The position numbers and the translations under genes were made by a program. The notes below the pieces were generated by a model, which was not told where the DNA came from, ran no database searches, and saw nothing but the letters and a program-made list of their open reading frames with translations. From contig CM040085.1 of the NCBI GenBank assembly GCA_022496805.1, positions 51,944,234-52,008,233 on the forward strand: a stretch of 64,000 nt of DNA, given 5' to 3'. Positions within the stretch are counted from its first letter, which is position 1. Each line of letters starts with the position of its first letter. This document shows, in pieces, positions 10,401-21,200 of the stretch. The stretch comes from Pohlia nutans (Eukaryota; Streptophyta; Bryopsida; Bryales; Mniaceae).

Positions 10401-11195
10401 GACAGCAGGAAACTCGTACACTACGTCACCATCAAATCTGGGAGGAAGATGTTCCACCTTGATTGTTGTGATCCTGGCGTAATCAAGTTTCTTGAGCACG
10501 TTATTCTTTCCAGGTATGGTAGCTAGTTTCTTCAGCTTAGGTAAGATACTCGCAACGGTGAGTGTCTTGGCAGACAATGAGGGACATGGACTCTCATTGA
10601 GGTTGATCGATTCAAAACTAGGAGTGGCCGATTCAAGAGTATGAGCGGCATATGTCTTTGAGGACGGAGAATGAAGAGTTTGAATAGGAGGACGTTCAAT
10701 GACCGTGTCTGAATCAGACGAATTGCTAGAGAGAGCAATGTACGAAGTTGATTCAGACTCAAGCTTAACGGAAGAGGATGATCCATGCAGGGGAATGAAT
10801 TCCACGGCTGGATCATGCTCGACCTTGACATTTCTAAGAAGAGGAGTCTGTATTGGACATGTGGGGGATGGATATGGTCTACAATAGCCCTTTGCTACAC
10901 GCATACCGTAGACATCATACTTTCCAGGCTCAAGCTTCCACACTCGACTTTGATCCGGGCTCTCGTGTGGCTGTTGAATAACGGTGTGAGATGGAGACGA
11001 TTTGTTAGAATCGTCAAAGATGTTCTTCTCGACATATAGACTCGATTCGTCAAAATCAAATCGCATACAAAGATGTTTACAAGACACAACAGCGATCCCC
11101 TCTTCATTCACTGGGAATGAGAGAGGAGTATTAGAGCCATAAGCTGAAAGCACCGCAGTCCCTAAAGAAAGCTCAGAAGCAGCAGTGGATGCCAT
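7410..11195 (-). CDS. Mutator-like (MULE) transposase with SWIM zinc finger
   Basis: Start chosen at ATG 11195 (MASTAASELSLG), because the longer frame begins at a non-ATG codon. The product is about 1261 residues. Residues about 270-400 form a Cys/His-rich region (HLECRNKEC, CKVCKEPPTC, CIHLGHHKHP) like the WRKY-GCM1/FLYWCH-type fingers of MULEs. The MULE core follows: YDSTYCRVMTIA near 570 and GFMADSAQANW near 620 carry candidate catalytic Asp residues, with CFFHW near 650. I could not fix the third acidic residue. A C-terminal SWIM finger, CTCPAF to YCKHVYYVF, lies at about 1195-1225. The transposase cuts and moves its element. It is divergent from, and about 500 bp from, the gene starting at 11698. 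The frame reads through a probable 87-nt intron (8904-8990). No stop or frameshift was seen, so this copy may be functional. Confidence 0.85.
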   Translation of the reverse strand: MASTAASELSLGTAVLSAYGSNTPLSFPVNEEGIAVVSCKHLCMRFDFDESSLYVEKNIFDDSNKSSPSHTVIQQPHESPDQSRVWKLEPGKYDVYGMRVAKGYCRPYPSPTCPIQTPLLRNVKVEHDPAVEFIPLHGSSSSVKLESESTSYIALSSNSSDSDTVIERPPIQTLHSPSSKTYAAHTLESATPSFESINLNESPCPSLSAKTLTVASILPKLKKLATIPGKNNVLKKLDYARITTIKVEHLPPRFDGDVVYEFPAVTNYTFHTNAKNMYGMDKRYDGHVWTRTMTTNVSNPFGLSFRFSVCVGHLECRNKECEYLKRAHRTSPLNDTEFEGCTWKPFIVDGSPPKDSTLVCKVCKEPPTCVNTCSAKIYYVHGGPNVTRACIHLGHHKHPVKVGDYRNTKTKINTVIEEQMERTPSATKSAVILEASKELLGEYLLRSEDEPPKTLSLEDLVPVLDRFKDMGSPSIRNKVVTFRYLRRYGVMDSITKLRGLSNWTLVQKNMFPGQGEDSDKVFIFKMSEMGPGSGVDLVKRMQTGGDLENCWIMFDHVKRVKHWTTMGCHVYDSTYCRVMTIACCDMQSEDTDAQIVFWKNLNAVMERHDIPNRQFMGFMADSAQANWNALRIIYGNGNPKDPMVDRERSCFFHWSQSFEKHNKQYIAEEFREQHKRLCMQYRDSTTMAEADTRYLAIKAWWVSSGAASESSLRHLDLWLAFWHFRYRQWGGFMLLVSIRCSYYLFPAPCFLILFSDTPFHGLLQNLNEEALVDMPSCNLAETVHNKWLQASGNRGNDLYVATVDDYIRAFMQVVAYYQFLKGDVGISGPSKNELKLRHAQRRAQNTGDPRVLKEAMLDMPGADEFCIRDPHLEGVEVFGSTKRKPDLPLGDDGESHRPDTVNYSRPRASKRAALSRVASLPAIAEEKEFEASEIIASLTEISISPVIPSSPPVLEGGIQHVTAVQESTVNERLWHIARLSKKSAKSCWAMRAITKKKCDARIVRNSTNTPAPTYTGEWLNVKLGREITEQFFFCPDDIERCVKGTRRKWVRHFLPTERRPPIPDVWPVKLGTNLKLKEIQALKAAGFQLPQKVQVSPRRLFSNAPLPSDMSAIPVPCDADRYPRKRKSKNVRRQANVPTSKQCLSIESSKILKARIHSVMMVPHPGYGCIIALDSGTPPTVTQYQITVSSEPACTCPAFKQTMVKFGKKGGYFSYCKHVYYVFINACKRDPKVDLFMHAPTFSFNEIKLLLESGILTYPKS
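8904..8990 (-). other. Probable 87-nt intron inside the transposase, in frame
   Basis: On the minus strand CTGCTG is followed by GTGAGTATAC and the segment ends TTCTTCAG before AACCTTAACG. The 29 encoded residues (starting VSIRCSYYLF) do not resemble the flanking protein. The broken paralogue at 22-23 kb has a 97-nt GT-AG segment at exactly the same protein position and in the same phase, which supports a real intron. Here it happens to be a multiple of three without stops, so retention would still give a full-length protein. Confidence 0.75.
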
Positions 11196-11697
11196 ATCAA
11201 ACAAGATCTACAATGAAGAAGACGAGGATTGTTCAGACTAGAAGGTAATCACTATATGTAACCGCATTCAGGATGGTAGGATGATGTTAGCAATGACTGC
11301 ATTGAGAAAATATCTTGATGAATGCGGTCATCATTGACACAATCATTATAGTTCAAACACCAAAAAAAGGATGCAGCCGAAATTCTCAGCCCGCCAAGTG
11401 CAATGCAATGTAATCGAGGAAAAGATTGATTAGGACAAGGGGTGATATATAGAATTCGCCGATTTTTTTGAAATTAGACTTCTAGATCTTTTTGAAATAT
11501 GTCAGTATTGTATAATAATGGCATAGTGATAAACATGAGTACATCGGGATTAGCACTATCAACAATCTTGTGGAATTTTTTGATTCCCAGAGTTGAGTAT
11601 ATATCCAATGCATAACTAAACAAAAACAATGTGTAGAAATGATGCGTGATATTGAGTTTGAGAGAATGAGAGAGGAATAGATTGTTGTAGGGTACAC
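11196..11697. promoter_or_regulatory. Putative bidirectional promoter
   Basis: About 500 bp lie between the divergent transposase (minus) and the plus-strand exon at 11698. A TATA-like GATATATAGAATTC is at about 11443 for the plus direction. On the minus strand the sequence just before the transposase start ends in TTCATTGTAG, which could be the acceptor of a 5' UTR intron. No coding sequence was recognised. Confidence 0.4.
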
Positions 11698-12153
11698 ATG
11701 AAGGAAGGGGCACCATCTAAGATCGTGATACCAAAGAAGAAGAGGAGACTTGGTCAGACAAACTTTAGCGGCACCAAGGCTAAACGAAGGAAGGAAGCTA
11801 GGAGGAGGTTGTTGCATGAGAGTTTGCTTCCAGGTACTCCTAGAAAGCAACCTCAGGTAGATGCTGACGACGGAGGATTGAAGAGTAGAAAACATTGTAG
11901 CATCAACAAACTAACGCTAGATTCAATTGACAAGGGAATTGAAAAGGACCAAGAGTGCAAAGGATTAGAAGAAACATTGCCTTCTGACAGGACAGATCCA
12001 ATGTCTAATCAGCAGCAAAGGAAGAGGCAGAGCGATCGTTGCACTCGTTCAAATATGAACGTTCGGTCCTGGCTAGACAGCAGTTACGATGAGGGTCATT
12101 TCAAGATTGCAGATGACGATTTCAACATTGACAGTGCTTGCCTCCTAAATAAG
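11698..12153 (+). CDS. Basic, nuclear-signal-rich exon; possible first exon of the ParB-methyltransferase gene
   Basis: ATG at 11698 opens 152 codons that end, in phase 0, at a strong donor AAG|GTAAGG (12151-12156). If unspliced, the frame stops four codons later. The product is very basic at the start (PKKKRRLGQ, KAKRRKEARRRLL), like nuclear localisation signals, and acidic near the end. The next good acceptor in matching phase is at 15207-15208 (CTCTCATCAG|ATGGCA), so this may be the 5' exon of the gene at 15.2-21.9 kb, giving about 1338 residues in all. The alternative is a separate small gene. The exon is likely; the join is inferred. Confidence 0.5.
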
Positions 12154-15100
12154 GTAAGGAAATAGAGTTGCAAATTGTCACATGTTTCAAGTATTTTGCA
12201 GAGCATAGCTCTATTCCAATTACGTAAGAATTTGAATAATTTGCCTTCCTACAATAATGTGTGCTTGGAATCCCTAATTCCAAACTTCAAGTTTTGCTCA
12301 GCTAGTGACACGTATAACAGATCTAATAATTTCCGTTTGAGCCACATAGTATAATTGATATTTGGAAAGTTTAGACTAACTGTCAATTTACTAAAGTAAA
12401 GGACCTACTTCAAATTGCATCTGCATAAGTCTATTGTGAGATTGAATAAGCGTGCTCATGTAATTATCGTGCTCATTGTATATTCACATCGCATAATTTC
12501 ATTACTATAGCTTGAATGTCCAAAATATCGTCAGACTTTTATTATTTGACTATGCAGTGATGGCAACGTGCTAAATGTCCATATATAAATTTCTTCATAT
12601 CTTTTTGGACAAAGTTTATATACATTTGCAATGGAATAAACTTAGAGATTGATTGTAATTAGAATTGATTGCAAATTCATTGGGCATTCTTTAAAAAGTC
12701 TTTGCAGTTGATTGCAACGGGCTTAACCCTTTCATGTGCCACTAGAGTTAACCGAAAAGAAGGTCATGGAACCTCCCTTATCAACCTTCTATTAAGCGCT
12801 CTTTTGAGCTCCCTTGAGCTATGTTTGGGTTGAATAGTGTCGTGTCATAACTTGTCCCCTTGTGGGCCATGGGCTTGGAGCTTTGGTAGGAAGTGTGGAA
12901 GTCATTGCGAGGTGTGGAGAATAATGACACTGGCTTGCTTTAGATTGTCTCCCAACTCACCTTGAACTAGTTTTCGGTCTATTTATATTTCAATATGAGT
13001 CCAAATTAGACAACCTTTGGCCACCAAAATTTCTCTTAGTTCTTAAGCAAGTTGACTATCCTTTGTACCGTTTGGATCTTCAAAAAGTTTATTATGATTT
13101 TTGGAATAACAACAAAATTGGTTTATGTCAAGTTTCATTCTTAGTTCAGAAAGTGAAACATTAAATATGATATTTGAAAATAAGTAGAATCAAATAATGG
13201 AAATAATACCATCTCGTAGTGCATGTTTTTTCAATGGCAAGAGGGGGTTGTACCCTAATGCAAGGCCATGTCTTCTCTTCTCCTCGTCGCTCCCTTGCTG
13301 CTCCACGTCGCCGCTCTGCTGCGACCCCTCGCCGCCCTGTCGCTCCCCGTCGCTGCCTTGTTGGTCCCCGTTGCCGTACTCCCATCGCGATCCATCTTAC
13401 TTGTCATTCTCGGTGAATCCATACACAACATTTTTTCTTCATTTTTTCATTTTTCAAATAGCTCATAGGCAGCGTGAAAACAAAGGATCGTTTGGTTAGA
13501 TTTTAGATCATGGTTTACGGTGTTGATGGAACAGAGATCGGGAGCTAAGGAACTGTCTGCGTATGGAACTGGTGGTGACAATGACCGTGGGTGAGCAGAT
13601 TGATAGTTTGATTCAATGCGCAATCGTTTTGTATCCGGAACTATACGAGAGAGAGTGAATGACAACATTTGTCACGTCGCATTGACGATTGAAGTAGTTA
13701 AAGGAACTGTGCTCTAGCATCAGTTGATCATACTGTGCATGTTTTTTACAAATCCCACGCTCATGTGCAAACAGACAGCCCGCCCCTTTGGATTCAAGGG
13801 CACAGAGCTTTTTACACATACAAAGGTAGAGAGGAATTGGAGGAGGCAGGCCATTGAGTTGTCTCTATTACTTACCAGCGAGTGAGTTGCTGCATGTCTT
13901 TTGCGCATTGGGAGTCGCGATAGAATTAGAAATTTATTAGCCCATTTGTTTTTCTCGTTTCGATTTGCCTCCCTCACTGCTATCCGTGCCTTTTCTTTCT
14001 TCCGGTTAAGTCTCAGTACAGTACAGTACCCCCTCCCCAATGCTCACTACAAACACTCACTCACGCGACAAAGCAGGCGCGCGCTTAGGATTTGAATCGT
14101 GTTATTCGAGACCTTCGTGTTCATTCTCCAGGACAGCATGTTTTAGTGATGATGGGTTGAGTTACTCGTTGCTGTTCCTCTTCCTCAAGTAGAATCCGGA
14201 ACGTTTTATTTTATGTCGAATTGCAGGGATTCATACAGCTTTCGTCACTTGATTGCTTTTTGTTTCTGTTCAAGGGTTTTACGTGTTGTGGGTTTGTGAA
14301 GGAATTTGGTAATTTCATTGCAGCTGAATGTCTTTTGTTTATAGTTTAGCTGAGTACTGTTTAAATCTTTCAAAATATAGCACTTAGTCTAGAATTGTTT
14401 TTTAGTACTATCTTCATACATTGGTATGAATTAAAATAAGGCGCCTCTATCAGAGGGAGTCTGATCGCATTAGAACACGGTCATTTCATTTGATTGCGCT
14501 TATGGATGATCAATAAATCGAGAAATTCCTTTTTTTTATCGATGTGCGAAATCAATTTGGACATGATTGAAATTCATTTGCTGCTTACTAGACTACTAGT
14601 GCATCACTCAATGGTGGTGCTCCTAATCGAGTGCGATTGATGTGAGCCAGTCAAGTTTATATTTGAAGGTAGAAGCTGCACGATGGTAAAATGTCAAGGC
14701 CATGGCCATCCTGATAAGTTGTGCAAACTCTTTTTGTTAATTTACACAATGAACTGTGTTGAAGGAGCCATTAATGTTACTTTCATTCAGTTCAAGCAAC
14801 CGCTGGTAACTAAATGTTTAGACTAAATTTTGAATGATACATTGACTTAGCTATATAACAAGGGTGACATTTGCTATCTGTGCCACGTGATAGAACCACC
14901 CCAACAAACTCTTCATTCCTGCTGGTCTCTGCACCAGTTCCGCAGACAGTTCCTTTCGCAGGTTTACCAAGGATCGGGAGCTACTTTACTTTGTCATTGA
15001 TATCGTGTGTGTATCTCAAAAATCTGTGCACAATTTGAATGTACAAGTTGTTGCTAGCAGGCTTCAGGAGAATGTTGAGAATAACTCTTACTATGTAGGA

Positions 15101-15208
15101 AATCACGCATAGAGCACTTGAAATTCTAGCAGCTAATTGACCTTTTGATCCGAAAGAGATAAGAAACTATGTTGTTCTAATTGGCTATTGGACTTATCCT
15201 CTCATCAG
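12154..15208 (+). other. Noncoding, probable long intron or intergenic region
   Basis: About 3 kb, mostly AT-rich, with no convincing coding sequence. A C/T-rich GC-richer patch at about 13,262-13,400 gives open frames of low-complexity Ser/Pro/Arg/Leu only. The region holds the inverted-repeat pair at 13,536-13,575 and 14,932-14,981. It could be the intron joining the exon at 11,698 to that at 15,209, or it could contain the promoter of the latter. Confidence 0.4.
13536..14981. repeat. Inverted repeat pair 1.36 kb apart
   Basis: The left arm (13,536-13,575) contains GATCGGGAGC, AAGGAACTGTCTGCG and GGAACTGGTG. The right arm (14,932-14,981) contains their reverse complements, CACCAGTTCC, CGCAGACAGTTCCTT and GATCGGGAGC's counterpart in shifted spacing. 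Similarity is partial, with a small insertion in the right arm. These may be the degenerate ends of a nonautonomous DNA transposon. No target duplication was identified. Confidence 0.45.
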
Positions 15209-18200
15209 ATGGCAAAATTGAATGATTGTACGGAGGGAGGTCCCAGCCAGGACGAGGTGACTGCGTGTGATCTGCAGAGCAACCATGGTCATTTCGAATG
15301 TGCAGATGCAGCAGCTGCGGAATCGGAGGCAGTGTCGGACAGAGCGAGTGATGAACGCGAAGACGAGCCTGAGCAAGGAGACATGGAGGCTGAGGACGAA
15401 GAATTGGAGCTGGGATCATCTGATTCCTTGAACGCCACTCAAGACAACGAAGTCCAGGTATGGGTCTTGCCAATGGAATTGGTGAGAACATACTATGCAT
15501 TATCACTTCTCCAAATGAGTTGTGGCACTTGAAATGGACACCTTTTAGAGTCTCCCTTGAAACATGTAGAAGTAGATTCAAGTGTATGTGAATTAAACCT
15601 TGACATTAAGATTTTGAGTTTGGACTGGGATACAATAGACTCACAATGAAAGTAAAACATGTAATGACAATGAAGGCCAAGAATATCACTGTATTAGCTA
15701 GGAACAGAATTCTAACAAATTATGTGATACCAAAGGTAGTGCCTTGGATTGGTGTGTATTGATTTGACTTAAGAATGATGCCTTAAATAAAAAAGATTGA
15801 ACATCACATTGAAGTTCTCAATTGTTTTGAATTAGGTAGGGAGGCAAAGAGGCACTCGTATACGAGTGTCTCTACAAGTGTGACTTGTTTCAATCATTAA
15901 GTGCTTTTCTAATTTAAAAAACATGACTCTAGAAGGTGCATTGGATTGGTTTGATAGAGGCAAAGGGGCACTCGTATACGAGTGCCTCTACAAGTGTGAC
16001 TTGATTCAATCATTAAATGCTTTTCTAACTTAAAAAACATGACTCTAGAAGGTGCATTGGATTGGTTTGATAGAGGCGAAGAGGCACTCGTATACGAGTG
16101 CCTCTACAAGTGTGACTTGTTTCAATCATTAAGTGCTTTTCTAACTTAAAAAACATGACTCTAGAAGGTGCATTGGATTGATTTGATAGAGGCAAAGAGG
16201 CACTCGTATACGAGTGCCTCTACAAGTGTGACTTGATTCAATCATTAAGTGCTTTTCTAACTTAAAAAACATGACTCTAGAAGGTGTATTGGACTGGTTT
16301 GATAGAGGCAAAGAGGCACTCGTATACGAGTGCCTCTACAAGTGTGACTTGATTCAATCATTAAGTGATTTTCTAATTTAAGAAACATGACTCTAGAAGG
16401 TGCATTGGATTGGTTTGATAGAGGCGAAGAGGCACTCGTATACGAGTGCCTCTACAAGTGTGACTTGATTCAATCATTAAGTGATTTTCTAATTTAAGAA
16501 ACATGACTCTAGAAGGTGCATTGGATTGGTTTGATAGAGGCGAAGAGGCACTCGTATACGAGTGCCTCTACAAGTGTGACTTGATTCAATCATTAAGTGC
16601 TTTTCTAATTTAAAAAACATGACTCTAGAAGGTGCATTGGATTGGTTTGATAGTGGCAAAGAGGCACTCGTATACGAGTGCCTCTTCAAGTGTGACTTGT
16701 TTCAATCATTAAGTGCTTTTTCAATTTAAAAAAAATGATTCCAAAATGGTGCCTTGGATTGGTTTTATAGAGGCAAAGTGGCACTCGTATATGAGTCCCT
16801 TTAGAAGTGTGACTTGTTTGAATGACAAATTGATTTTTTAATTTAAACAAATTGACTGCAATCATACTTGGGAGATAGAATATTAAACAATTCATCTTGT
16901 TTGTTTAAAAATCGGATCATGATAAGTACATTCTATACCAAATATTGAATTTTGGACTGGGTAAGGAATAAATCAAATAGAATTTGATAATTTTGATAAT
17001 CGTGTGGCCTTGTAGATTTGTTTACCCTAACTATGAATTCATTTTTTTTAATGATCGTCAAATGTGATTATTTTTCTTTTCAGGGTGATGGCTCTGTACC
17101 TGTAGCTGCATCCACTCAGGTGATTGACTTGAGTGATGTGGAGAGTGTCGAGGAGAAGTTCTGCACATGATATCAGATTGATCCATTTGCGTTCTCGTCC
17201 TTGAGAATGCAACAGCCTAGTAATCAGATTGCAATTTCTCCTCCTTCAGTTACTATGCTTGAGTCGCCTCCGTTTGTGCCAACTTCTCCCCAGGGTTTCC
17301 TCCTACGGTTGACTTCATTCCTACCTCTCCTCCGGATATGCCTTCGGCCGAGGACTACGTGTCGACGTCACCTCCACCTCCGCTCCTATCTCCGGTGTTG
17401 ATGATCGTCCGTGCATTGCCGGCGATTCATGGGCGCCTTAGTACTGCACGACTTCGCCGTCGTAGTCGTAGTAGAGATCATTCAGAGATGACACGTAGAT
17501 CCTACATGCGTAGGCTGCGCAATCACCGCTTTGCATAGATTCAAAGACTTTGGTCTATTCATTCCATCTTTCAATGTGGATCTATTATCTATGCTACTTT
17601 CCTACTTGTGCCATGCAATTGTGCAATTTTGTTTAATCACTTCTGTTTATGAAGGTTGATCAACTGGATTCCATAGACGAGGACGATGAGCTATTGAGCA
17701 AATGTCCTGATAATATCACCACTCCTGCTGAGAGTGAGATGGAGCACCGCAGGTCGCTGAAGGTTGATCACAACGGCCTTATTGAATCTCTGCGATTGAG
17801 TCCAAGGAAGAAATCTCGGCTTCAAGTGCCATTGTGCAGGATGATTGTTATGGACGAAGTCAGAGCTGTTGGAGAGGTGGATGTTCAAAGACTGGAGAGC
17901 GAGTTCGTAAATGGATATCGTGACGGCGACCGGGTCTTGTACATCTCCGTGTACAACAGCCACGAAGAGTCATGTGAGTTGACGGACGACACGATTGGAA
18001 CGTGGAGTCCTCATTGGCAGCAAGTCAATGCTGAGTTTGAGCTCGAACTTGAAGCAGATGCTGATTTGGCCCCACTCCGTCGGAAGATGTTCTATGTTTG
18101 GGACGGCAACCACCGCGTAACAGCATGGACCAGGCACATCACCAACTGCCATGCGAACGAGCTAAAGTGGCATTACAGGGTCGAGTCAATTTTCCTTGAT

Positions 18201-21200
18201 CCCAGAGGATCAGTAGCGCGCTTGCTTAACGCAATGGGGGATGTCAATTGGTTTGTCCCTTATTTGAACTCTGTGAATTTATATGCATTACATTGGAATT
18301 CATGCAACATTCATTTGTATCGTTACTTATCTTGCTAATGTTGTTTAGGTCCACGGAGAATGACCACGTGAAGAGCACCATCCCTGCTCGACTTCGACAA
18401 ATGCGGACATTCGGTGTGCTCCCCTTGTCTGCATTCAAGGATCTCATCACCAAGCAGGAGTTTGTGCACTGTGAGCGGATGAAGCCAAAGTCAAATACTT
18501 GGTATTCTCTCACTATCGACATCTTCATCAGCTTTTTATTCAAGGTAACTATCATCATATATGAAAAATGCACATTGAATTAACTTATCTATACCATAGT
18601 TAGATTTCTCATATTCATTTCTATTTGTATTGTAGCATGAGTTAGCGCTTGTCGCTGACGATGCTGCACGAGAATACACAAAGAAGACCATTCCAGAAGA
18701 GAGGACCGCAACTGGAGTCTGGGATGCAATGAAGATTGCGGTAGATGCCAGAGTGAAGTTGATCCGATCATGTGACTTCGAAAAATATCTTGCCTCTGCA
18801 AATCCCAAGAATGGGGATGATTGGATGAAAGAGGTGTGATTTTGATCTTTACCTATTCAATGGAAAAACCTTGCTTTAACTTTTAGATTTGCTGAAATCT
18901 TGTCTCACGCAGATTGATCGCCATTTTAGTGAGAATGCAACACCGGAGATGACGATCGATAAGCTTCAAAGACTTGGTGTCTCTATCGTTGAGCCAAAAT
19001 TCAAGGCGAGGTGGCTTTGTTGGTGGAACACATCAGACGAAGCTAGACGAGCATATCGCTTCCCATTGCCCAAGGACAAGGACTACAAGGATCCAAAGGC
19101 ATTCGAACATTGGATTCACAAGGCTGCGTTCTGGGCTGAGGTACACATTATCTCCACTTTGCCCAGTTACATGCTATCTAACTTGGATTCCTTTGAATTG
19201 TATTACTAACTTTGCTTGCTCATTGCAACAATTGGAGGAGGCTGTTGTTAACATGGTTGGACAGATTCTTACGGACGAGCATATTACCGTGGACTGGTCT
19301 GTTCCTGGAGTCCGTAGACCAGGTGATTATGTTGAAAGCTGGCGAATCCTCCTATGGGAAAAAGCATTTCCTATGTTCATTGGATCCAAGGACAATAGGC
19401 AGTATTGGAAAAAGGCTGTATTCAAGGAGTTCCCTGGATGTGCCGAAGTCGTGAAGCGCGTTGTCTACAAGTTCGTGTTCTATTTTGATGTTTTTCATTG
19501 TTATGTTCAATTTATGCAAGTTTATAAAAATGCATTATCAGTGCGTCATGGAAATTGCTGCTAACTCGAGTGCTCTGAATTGTAGGTACTTTGTACGAAT
19601 GCTTCTTGCAAATGAGGTAATCCATAAAGATTGCCTTCCTCCGTACTTCCATTCGTGGATTCAGAAGGAATCCGACCTTGTGATGTACACCGCAGAGCAG
19701 CTCAAGAAATACAAGCAGGCACATCTCCAGTCAGGATGCTGGTATTTAGATTGCAGAGGAAACTTTACACCTTCCGTGGAACAAGCAGAGAGAACCAAGC
19801 ATGACGGTGGAGTGCTTGTGGCAGTTGATATTGAAGAAGAGGAGACAGAGGAAGCAACGCCCCCATTGAAGAAGAAGCGCGAGACGAGGAAGGAGAAGGC
19901 GGCCAGGGAGAAGCTAGAGAAAGAGCAACTGGCATTGGCTGAGAAGGAGACAGCAGAGAAGGAGAGGGCTGCAAAGGAGGCGGCTGAGAAGGAGAGGGTT
20001 GAGAAGGAGAGAGCTGAGACAGAAATTGTGGCCAGGCAAGAGGAGGCGACTAGACAAGAGGCGGCCAAAGAGGAGTCGGACGAGGATGACGACGATTCCG
20101 AACCACCGTCAGAGCAAGGCCAAGGTGATTGCGTTACACCCCAAGCTCCAGATTCTTCCATCTCTAATGTCTATCATGCAACGGCTCGACAATTGCGAAA
20201 GAAGAAGCGCGATCAATTTCCCTCTGCTAGCTCTTCCATCTTTGATCAGCAATCGATAGAGGTGTATGTTGAGTGCACTTCATTTTCTGCACTAGCGGAC
20301 GCCGCTCAAGGAACTCAAGGCACTGATCCTAGGTGGCTGAGGCTACACGAAACCATTGCCAAGGTATTCTTATTCTCCCCGCAACTCAAGCTTGTTTGCA
20401 TGTGAATCAATTCTTACATTGCTCAATTGTCTCACTTGTGAGTTTGATGACTCAATCTTTGCAGGCTCAAGCTGGACGAGATCGTACTGTTGTCTCCGAA
20501 CATTGTATCAAATACAAGCACACCGGTATTGATTTGATCATTGCAGATATCCCAAAGAATCTGCCAGTCCCGGGAATCTCCACTTCTGTTCCTGAGTGGA
20601 ACAAGCGTGCCAAGAGTTATACCGAGGATGTGTTCGAGATGGCGGACGCATATCTTCACGACGACGGAGCTCTTGTCCTCATCCACTGTGACGACCGTGC
20701 TTTGATGAGGGAGATCGAAGATAAGGCTCACCAGTACGACATGAAGCTATTGAAGGACTGGTGGGGAATCAATGAAATGCACCTTGCATTGCCCCGTGAT
20801 CCTTCAATGACGGTATCTACTAATTCAACTCAATTCTATGTTTCCTTGTACTATCACTTATTGCAATATTTGGAATGTCATAGTGTTGTTGAATCTTGGT
20901 TGCATCGCAAACTAATATTTGAAATACATCTCTCGCTCACATTGTTCACTATTTTGTGTGTACTTCGTTTGATCTTGCAGTCTGTAAGGTTTTGGATCCA
21001 ACTATTTGTACGGCGAGAGGTTCAATCAAAATTCTCTTTCACCGCTAACCGTGGTAAGAACTACATGGGTGATCATGTTGAAAAGAGTGACGCTCTCTTT
21101 AACGTCACAGACGATGACATGACTATGAACGGGAGTGTTCCTTGGAGAGGTGCTCGTGAGAAGAATCAGCCTTTCTTCCATCTGCTAATTCAGCAGTTTT

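Noticed and set aside
13161..13499. Ser/Pro/Arg-rich frames on both strands around the C/T-rich patch
   Set aside because: Compositional artefact; no domain, no supporting splice pattern.
15850..16870. CRISPR-like array
   Set aside because: The whole 116-bp unit is repeated with near identity; there are no unique spacers, and the host is a eukaryote.
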